Source of the DNA: CBDUXP01 sp965371225 [NCBI: uncultured bacterium]
GTDB taxonomy: Bacteria > Abyssobacteria > SURF-5 > CBDUXP01
Length of the DNA: 10,247 bases
Direction: 5' to 3'
Assembly: GCA_965371225.1 (NCBI GenBank)
Contig: CBDUXP010000098.1
Span: 1-10,247 of the forward strand
A program made the translations under genes and the position numbers. This document shows, in pieces, positions 5,846-10,247 of the stretch; the stretch's first letter is position 1, and each line of letters starts with the position of its first letter. The notes beneath the pieces were generated by a model that ran no database searches, was not told where the DNA came from, and was given only the letters and a program-made list of their open reading frames with translations.

Positions 5846-5874
5846 TTGCACCCCCAATCCGCGGATAGTACAGT
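5846..5874 (+). promoter_or_regulatory. Sigma70-type promoter upstream of the MBOAT gene
   Basis: TTGCAC (5846-5851), a 17-base spacer and TACAGT (5869-5874) form a reasonable promoter in the 175-base gap after the cinA-type gene. A start near 5881 would give a leader of about 100 bases that includes a 28-codon reading frame and a perfect 14-base palindrome. Confidence 0.55.
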
Positions 5875-5890
5875 GGAGCATTCCCTCGTG

Positions 5891-5977
5891 ATGGCAATCA
5901 TGGTGACATGGCGGGCGGGCCGGGCGCCCGGCGCAACCCCGTGGCGACTGTGGGTCGGCCGCGGCCCGACTTTGTAA
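5891..5977 (+). CDS. Possible 28-codon leader peptide ahead of the MBOAT gene
   Basis: ATG 5891 opens a 28-residue frame ending in TAA at 5975-5977, six bases before the MBOAT start. The peptide is rich in Arg (five) and Trp (three: TWR, PWRLW), unusual for a chance frame of this size, but high-G+C DNA readily gives such peptides. It begins about 10 bases after the predicted transcription start and contains the palindrome at 5919-5932. No Shine-Dalgarno is visible. It could couple or attenuate translation of the next gene, or it may be nothing. Confidence 0.2.
   Translation: MAIMVTWRAGRAPGATPWRLWVGRGPTL
5919..5932. repeat. Perfect 14-bp palindrome in the MBOAT leader
   Basis: GCCGGGCGCCCGGC equals its own reverse complement. 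It lies inside the predicted leader RNA, about 50 bases before the MBOAT start. It could be an operator or fold as a short, tight stem; high G+C makes chance occurrence possible. Confidence 0.4.
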
Positions 5978-5983
5978 CGACGC

Positions 5984-7588
5984 ATGGAGTTTCATAAGCA
6001 GGAATTTTTCCTGTTCTTTATCGCGTGTTTTCTGGTGTATCCCTGGCTGTCGCGCCGGGGCCAGAACGGGTTCCTCGTCGGCGCGAACGTGGTGTTCTAC
6101 CTGGCCTCCGGCTTGGCGGACAGCTCGATCTTCGCGTTCGTGCTCGTGGCGAATTACCTGCTGGCGCGGCGGATCGCCGGCCACCCGGATTGGCGCACGC
6201 TATTCGCGGGCTGGCTCGGCGCCAACCTCATCATGCTCGCGTCGGGCGCGGGGCTCGCGGGCATTCTGGCGCTCCTCTCGGGCACGGACGTGAGCGGGTT
6301 CGCCGGTTTCGTCGGCCGGGATTTCCTGCTGTGGAACGGCATCATCGCGGGTTGGGCGGTGTTGTACGCGCTGCTCACGCGGCTTCCTACGCGCGCCTCC
6401 GTCTGGACGGCGGTGCTTCTGAACCTGGCCAACTTGGCCACGTTCAAGTACGCCACGTTCCTGCTGGGCAACGCCGCCTCGCTCTCCACCATGGTGGGTC
6501 TCGACTGGACGCCGCCCGACGTCACGCTCTGGCTGCCGCTCGGGATCTCGTTCTACAGCTTCCAGATCATGGCGTACCAGATCGACCTGTCCCGCCAGCA
6601 GGCGCAGGCGCCCGCGCACTTCGGCCAGTTCGCGCTGTTCATCGCGTTCTTCCCCCAGCTCATCGCCGGCCCCATCCTGCGCGCGCACCAGTTCCTGCCG
6701 CAATTGCAGGAGCGCCGGCGCATCACCATGGGCCACGTGAAGATGGGCGCGCTGTTCATCCTGTGGGGCTTGGTCAAGAAGGTGGTGTTCGGCGACACCA
6801 TCGCGACGATGATCGATCCACTGTGGCGCGACGTGGGCGCGCTCACGACGGCGCAGGCGTGGCTCGCCGCCATCGGGTTCAGCTTCCAGATTTACTTCGA
6901 CTTCAGCGGGTACAGCGACATCGCAGTGGGATTGGGCTATGCCTTCGGCTTCCAACTGCCGCGCAATTTCCATCAGCCCTACCTGAGCCGGGACCCGCGG
7001 GAGTTTTGGCAGCGCTGGCACGTGACGCTGTCGCGGTGGTTGCGCGACTACCTTTACATCACGCTCGGGGGCAGCCGCGGGTCGCGCACCGCGACGCTGC
7101 GCAACCTGATGCTCACCATGCTGCTCGGCGGCCTCTGGCACGGTGCGAGCTGGACCTTCGTCATCTGGGGCGGCTTGCACGGCGTCTGGCTGGTGCTGCA
7201 TCGAGTTTGGGCGCAGACGCCGCTGGGCACGCGCCTGCGGGAGCGCGGCGGCGTGCCCTACCGCGCGCTCTGCCACGTGCTGGTGGCGGTGATGCTGGTG
7301 GTCACGTGGGTCTTCTTCCGCGCGAGCAGCGCGACCGAGGCGGTGACCCTCCTGCGCGCCATGGTCGCGTTCACGGGCGGCGGCGCCTCCACGATCCTGA
7401 TGTGGGTGCTGGCGGGGACGGCTGTGCTGCACGTGCTCGAGCAGTTCGTGTTCGAAGACATTGCGCGCACCTCGGCCCGGTGGCATCGCATCTGGGCGCC
7501 CGTGCGGGGGTTCGTCTACGCGGCCACGTGGTTGCTGATCGTGATCTTCCAGCGTGACGAAGCCCCGTTCATCTATTTCCGGTTCTAG
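5984..7588 (+). CDS. AlgI/DltB-type MBOAT family membrane O-acyltransferase
   Basis: The 534-residue, strongly hydrophobic protein has about ten membrane segments and no cleavable signal. The MBOAT core is unmistakable: LPLGISFYSFQIMAYQID, FFPQLIAGPILRAHQFLPQL, IYFDFSGYSDIAVGLGYAFG, RDPREFWQRWHVTLSRWLRDY, and the active-site region LLGGLWHGASWTF with His386, followed by GGLHG with His399. Length and motif order match AlgI, which moves acyl (commonly acetyl) groups across the cytoplasmic membrane for O-acylation of an extracytoplasmic polysaccharide or other envelope polymer. AlgI-type proteins normally work with an SGNH-type partner such as AlgJ or AlgX; none is encoded next to it here. ATG 5984 gives the typical N-terminus; no Shine-Dalgarno precedes it. 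The following amidohydrolase lies 122 bases downstream and appears to have its own signals. Confidence 0.94.
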   Translation: MEFHKQEFFLFFIACFLVYPWLSRRGQNGFLVGANVVFYLASGLADSSIFAFVLVANYLLARRIAGHPDWRTLFAGWLGANLIMLASGAGLAGILALLSGTDVSGFAGFVGRDFLLWNGIIAGWAVLYALLTRLPTRASVWTAVLLNLANLATFKYATFLLGNAASLSTMVGLDWTPPDVTLWLPLGISFYSFQIMAYQIDLSRQQAQAPAHFGQFALFIAFFPQLIAGPILRAHQFLPQLQERRRITMGHVKMGALFILWGLVKKVVFGDTIATMIDPLWRDVGALTTAQAWLAAIGFSFQIYFDFSGYSDIAVGLGYAFGFQLPRNFHQPYLSRDPREFWQRWHVTLSRWLRDYLYITLGGSRGSRTATLRNLMLTMLLGGLWHGASWTFVIWGGLHGVWLVLHRVWAQTPLGTRLRERGGVPYRALCHVLVAVMLVVTWVFFRASSATEAVTLLRAMVAFTGGGASTILMWVLAGTAVLHVLEQFVFEDIARTSARWHRIWAPVRGFVYAATWLLIVIFQRDEAPFIYFRF

Positions 7589-7625
7589 GCCGCCCCGGCC
7601 GCGGGCCCGGCACCTCGGGTTGCCA

Positions 7626-7657
7626 CGGTGTCGCACCGACCGGTTTCCCGTCCGGTG
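7626..7657. repeat. CGGTG / CACCG / CGGTG set with alternative pairings
   Basis: CGGTG (7626-7630), CACCG (7634-7638) and CGGTG (7653-7657) allow the middle element to pair with either flank. The second pairing can be extended through ACCGG/CCGGT. It sits after the MBOAT stop and before the TAGAAT box, so it may be part of the MBOAT 3' end or an operator. Five-base arms are short, and this is a weak call. Confidence 0.25.
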
Positions 7658-7668
7658 GGCTGACGGCA

Positions 7669-7674
7669 TAGAAT
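7669..7674 (+). promoter_or_regulatory. Putative -10 box (TAGAAT) of the amidohydrolase gene
   Basis: TAGAAT lies 36 bases before ATG 7711 in otherwise G/C-rich DNA. The only -35-like sequence is a poor TTTCCC at 7644-7649 (19-base spacer). A start near 7681 would give a leader of about 30 bases containing the GGAG ribosome-binding site. Confidence 0.4.
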
Positions 7675-7698
7675 CGTCCGGTTCCCCCACGCCCGCCT

Positions 7699-7702
7699 GG
7701 AG
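7699..7702 (+). promoter_or_regulatory. Ribosome-binding site (GGAG) of the amidohydrolase gene
   Basis: GGAG is placed 8 bases before ATG 7711 and supports that start. It is notable because it is the only clear Shine-Dalgarno before any gene start in this window. Confidence 0.55.
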
Positions 7703-7710
7703 ACCCCCGC

Positions 7711-9186
7711 ATGCGCCTCGATGACGACGCGGCCCCGCGCCTGCCGATCAAGCTGGACCCCACGTCAAACGGGGAATTCGTTCCGGTACCGCTGCCCCGT
7801 GCAGCGCTGTGCGCGAATGATCTAGCTGCGGCCGATGCGGCGGCGCACGCGCACCATGTGGGCTACCCGCGGCGCGCCTTCCTGGCCTCGGCGTGCGGAG
7901 CGGCCAGCACGCTGCTGGCCTTCAACCGGGCGTTCGCGCTCGGCGGTCCCCGCGGCGGGTTCTATCAGGTGGCGCCCGAGGCCGCGCTCGAACCCGCGGC
8001 GGCCGCGGTGGCAGTCGGCGGCGACGAGTTCATCTTCGACGTGCAGACCCACCACGTGAATCCGGACGGCCCCTGGCGCCGGCCGCTGGCGTTCTGGAAT
8101 ATGGCGTTGCGCACGTTCCCCCAGGCCAGGTGCGACAGCGGGCTGCTGAATTCGATCTTCGGTTCTATCGAATGCTTCTCGGCGCAGCACTTCGTAAAGA
8201 ATATCTTCCTCGACAGCGACACGGACTTGGCGGTGTTGAGTTTCGTGCCCGCGCTGCCCGAGGATGCGCCCCTCACCATTCTGGAGGGGAGTGAGACCCG
8301 GGGGATCGTCGAGGGCCTGGAGGGGACGCAGCGGCTGCTGTTGCACGGGGCCATACATCCGAACGTCCCCGGCGAGCTGGAGAAGATGGACGAGGTGGCG
8401 GAGCGGTGGCAGATCGCCGCCTGGAAGACGTACACGCAGTTCGGGCCCGGCGGCAAGGGCTACTGGCTCGACGACGAGGAGTTCGGCGTGCCGTTCATCG
8501 AGAAGGCGCGCGCGCTCGGTATCAAGATCATCTGCGTGCACAAGGGCTTGTCCTTCCCCAACATGGAGAAGCCCTACGCCGGGTGTCGCGACATCGGCGT
8601 GGTCGCCAAACGGTTCCCGGACATGACCTTCATCGTGTACCACTCCGGATTCGAACCGGATCTGACCGAGGGCCCCTACTCGGACGACGGGGAGGCGCAG
8701 GGCATCGACGGGATGATCCGCTCTCTGCGCGAGCACGACGTGCCCCCGAACAGCAACGTGTACGCCGAGCTGGGCAGTACGTGGCGGTACCTGATGCGCG
8801 ATCCCGACGCGGCCGCGCACTCGCTCGGCAAGCTGTTCACGCACGTGGGGCAGGACCGCGTGCTCTGGGGCACCGACTCCATCTGGTACGGCTCGCCCCA
8901 GGACCAGATCCAGGCGTTCCGCACGTTCCAGATTTCCGAGGCGTTCCGCGAGCAGTTCGGTTATCCCGAGATCACCCCGCACCTGCGCGCGCAGGTCTTC
9001 GGCCTCAACGCCACGGTGCCCTATCGCATCAGTCCGGAAGAGGTGCAGCGCCACGCCCGCGCCGACCGGATTCAGGCCATGAAGGCGACCTATGCCGAAG
9101 CGCCGGCGCCCACGTTTCGCACGTACGGCCCGCAGACCCGGCGCGAGTTCTTGCGCTTCCTGCGCCTCCACCCGCCGGGCGCTTAG
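7711..9186 (+). CDS. Tat-exported amidohydrolase-2 (ACMSD-like) family metal-dependent hydrolase
   Basis: The 491-residue protein has a 53-residue N-terminal leader, then a twin-arginine motif (YPRRAFLASA, Arg54-Arg55) and a hydrophobic stretch ending near FALGG, so it is probably folded in the cytosol and exported by Tat or membrane-anchored. The TIM-barrel domain shows the usual metal-site pattern: FDVQTHHV (His114, His115) on the first strand, CVHKG (His277), YHSG (His311) and LWGTDS (Asp389). This pattern fits the amidohydrolase-2 group, which includes decarboxylases and hydrolases acting on carboxylated or cyclic substrates. The specific substrate is unknown. From memory, relatives share the leader type (a conserved PIKLDPTSNGEF-like segment before the twin Arg), which supports ATG 7711 over a start nearer the twin Arg. 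No pathway partner is adjacent. Confidence 0.9.
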   Translation: MRLDDDAAPRLPIKLDPTSNGEFVPVPLPRAALCANDLAAADAAAHAHHVGYPRRAFLASACGAASTLLAFNRAFALGGPRGGFYQVAPEAALEPAAAAVAVGGDEFIFDVQTHHVNPDGPWRRPLAFWNMALRTFPQARCDSGLLNSIFGSIECFSAQHFVKNIFLDSDTDLAVLSFVPALPEDAPLTILEGSETRGIVEGLEGTQRLLLHGAIHPNVPGELEKMDEVAERWQIAAWKTYTQFGPGGKGYWLDDEEFGVPFIEKARALGIKIICVHKGLSFPNMEKPYAGCRDIGVVAKRFPDMTFIVYHSGFEPDLTEGPYSDDGEAQGIDGMIRSLREHDVPPNSNVYAELGSTWRYLMRDPDAAAHSLGKLFTHVGQDRVLWGTDSIWYGSPQDQIQAFRTFQISEAFREQFGYPEITPHLRAQVFGLNATVPYRISPEEVQRHARADRIQAMKATYAEAPAPTFRTYGPQTRREFLRFLRLHPPGA

Positions 9187-9211
9187 GGCGCCGGCCCATT
9201 TGGCGCCGGCC
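9187..9211. repeat. Direct repeat of GGCGCCGGCC after the amidohydrolase
   Basis: GGCGCCGGCC occurs at 9187-9196 and 9202-9211, separated by five bases. Because GGCGCC is itself palindromic, the pair can also fold as a hairpin. It starts directly after the stop codon and ends three bases before the -35 of the next promoter. No T-tract follows. It may serve as a weak terminator. Confidence 0.45.
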
Positions 9212-9214
9212 GCG

Positions 9215-9243
9215 TTGACCGGCTGCCGGGCCGTGCCTACAAT
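9215..9243 (+). promoter_or_regulatory. Sigma70-type promoter of the RNase R gene
   Basis: TTGACC (9215-9220), an exact 17-base spacer and TACAAT (9238-9243) form the best promoter in the window. The expected start near 9250 gives a leader of about 86 bases. That leader is pyrimidine-rich near its end and has no Shine-Dalgarno before ATG 9336. Confidence 0.8.
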
Positions 9244-9335
9244 GTGTGGTTCTGTTGTAGACGAGTCCTTTCCTCGCATTTTCGCACCTTTGGGCCCCTC
9301 GCGCCCCACGGGTTCCTATAGCCCCCCACTCCCTC

Positions 9336-10247
9336 ATGGTCACCGATTGGCAGCCGCGCGTGCTGGAAGCGTTGCACGCCAGCGCGCAGAAACCCCTCAA
9401 GCTCCGCGACCTGGTGCAGCGTCTCCACGTGACGGATGACGCGGACCGGGAGACGCTGGAGGCCGCGGTGCATCGGATGGCCGTGGACGGGGCGATCGAG
9501 CGGGTCAGCGGCCAACGGTTCGCGCTGCCCCGCATCGACGGCATCAAGGGCGTGCTGTCCGGCCATCGGGACGGGTACGCCTTCGTGACGCCCGAGCAGG
9601 CGGACGCGGACACCGTCGACATCTATATTCCCGAGGACGACCGGCACGGGGCCATGCACAAGGACCACGTGGAGGTGCGCGTGTCGGGTCCGGGGCGGTT
9701 CGGCCGCGTCAAGGGGCAGGTGACCCGCGTGCTGTTACGCGCCCACACCCAAGTGGTCGGCACCTTCCGCGTGCGGGAGGGCGCCACCGCCGTGGTGCCC
9801 GAAGAGGCCAAGCTGTACCGCCGCATCCGCATTCCCCGCGATGCCATTGGCGGGGCCGTGGATGGCCAGAAGGTGGTCTGCGAGATCACCCAGTACCCCA
9901 CGGCGCATACCGACCCAGTCGGGAGCGTAACGGCTGTGCTCGGGTTCGCGGATGAACCCGGCGTGGATACGCGGGTGCTGCTGCTCAAGCACGACCTGCC
10001 CGAGGCGTTTTCCCCCGCGGCGGAAGCGGCGGCGGAAGCGGCGCCCGCGGAGGTGACCGCGGCGGAAGCGGCGGGGCGGCTCGATCTGCGCGCGCTGCCC
10101 ATGGCCACCATCGACGGCGCGGACGCTAAGGACCTGGACGACGCCGTCTCGCTCGAACGGCTGGACGGGGGCCGGGTGCGGCTGGGAGTGCACATCGCCG
10201 ACGTGAGCCACTACGTGCGGCCCGGCAGCCCGCTGGACGCGGACGGG
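9336..10247 (+). CDS. rnr: Ribonuclease R, 5' part (3' end outside window)
   Basis: 304 codons are open to the right edge. The order is that of RNase R: an N-terminal helix-turn-helix-like region (WQPRVLEALH to RFALP, about 5-66), cold-shock/OB domains (KGVLSGHRDGYAFVTP at about 70-85, then DIYIPEDD), a second OB region (VVGTFRVREGATAVVPE), and the start of the RNB catalytic domain. The RNB metal-binding aspartates are present as TIDGADAKDLDDAV: Asp260, Asp266, Asp268 and Asp269, with the same spacing as Asp272, Asp278, Asp280 and Asp281 of E. coli RNase R. It continues with RLGVHIADVSHYVRPGS. The enzyme is a processive 3'-5' exoribonuclease acting on structured RNA. The Ala/Glu-rich stretch at about 226-247 replaces a segment of similar length in E. 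coli, so it is not an insertion. The S1 domain lies outside the window. Confidence 0.95.
   Translation, partial: MVTDWQPRVLEALHASAQKPLKLRDLVQRLHVTDDADRETLEAAVHRMAVDGAIERVSGQRFALPRIDGIKGVLSGHRDGYAFVTPEQADADTVDIYIPEDDRHGAMHKDHVEVRVSGPGRFGRVKGQVTRVLLRAHTQVVGTFRVREGATAVVPEEAKLYRRIRIPRDAIGGAVDGQKVVCEITQYPTAHTDPVGSVTAVLGFADEPGVDTRVLLLKHDLPEAFSPAAEAAAEAAPAEVTAAEAAGRLDLRALPMATIDGADAKDLDDAVSLERLDGGRVRLGVHIADVSHYVRPGSPLDADG
10017..10073 (+). repeat. Three identical 15-base units inside the RNase R gene
   Basis: GCGGCGGAAGCGGCG occurs at 10017-10031, 10029-10043 and 10059-10073. The first two overlap with a 12-base period. They encode Ala-Ala-Glu-Ala-type residues between the second OB region and the RNB domain. 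The in-frame period suggests growth by slippage or codon-biased low complexity. Confidence 0.8.

Noticed and set aside
4030-5985. A 651-codon open frame on the minus strand across the nitrilase and cinA-type genes
   Set aside because: It is antisense to two genes with complete catalytic or family motifs. Its translation is Arg/His/Ala/Pro-rich with no recognisable domain, as expected from high third-position G+C.
6200-7690. A 496-codon minus-strand frame opposite the MBOAT gene
   Set aside because: It is a composition-driven shadow, rich in Arg, Gln, Glu and His without domain motifs, while the plus strand carries the clear MBOAT protein.
7822-9309. A 495-codon minus-strand frame opposite the amidohydrolase
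   Set aside because: It is a shadow of a gene with intact metal-binding motifs, and its translation has no family resemblance.

Overview
The window looks like a chromosomal segment of a high-G+C, Gram-negative-type bacterium. Codon third positions are strongly G/C, which explains the many long antisense shadow frames. A Tat-type amidohydrolase, an AlgI-like acyltransferase, a large multi-domain Ser/Thr kinase and a block of dispersed intergenic repeats fit an environmental lineage such as Hydrogenedentota, Planctomycetota or a relative. That placement is inference; there is no rRNA or other marker. I see no phage, transposase, CRISPR, tRNA or rRNA.

Layout. Minus strand, 1-2580: one uninterrupted 860-codon frame, cut by the left edge, encoding a membrane receptor kinase (TM, PDZ-like, multi-TM, GAF-like, Ser/Thr kinase). 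2581-2921: gene-free stretch filled with three different inverted repeats and two imperfect copies of a short dispersed repeat. Minus strand, 2922-3965: a SAM-dependent methyltransferase with a winged-helix dimerisation domain and a clear sigma70-type promoter. From 3966 the direction flips, and all following genes are on the plus strand: a nitrilase-superfamily amidohydrolase (4072-4908), a CinA-type molybdopterin-binding-domain protein without the amidase domain (4981-5808), an AlgI/DltB-type MBOAT O-acyltransferase (5984-7588), a Tat-exported amidohydrolase-2 family protein (7711-9186), and the 5' part of RNase R (9336 to the right edge).

The genes do not form one obvious pathway. Gaps of 72-175 bases, most with their own promoter-like boxes, suggest mostly separate transcription units. 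Three genes (kinase, nitrilase, CinA) have a TAnnCT box only 6-9 bases before the ATG and no Shine-Dalgarno, which points to leaderless transcripts. The most striking observation is in the kinase: the universal beta3 lysine is alanine (VALA), while a lysine sits in the glycine-rich loop (GEGGFKRVY), the same rearrangement that defines eukaryotic WNK ('with no lysine') kinases. All other catalytic motifs are intact, so it is probably an active bacterial kinase with WNK-like ATP-lysine geometry.
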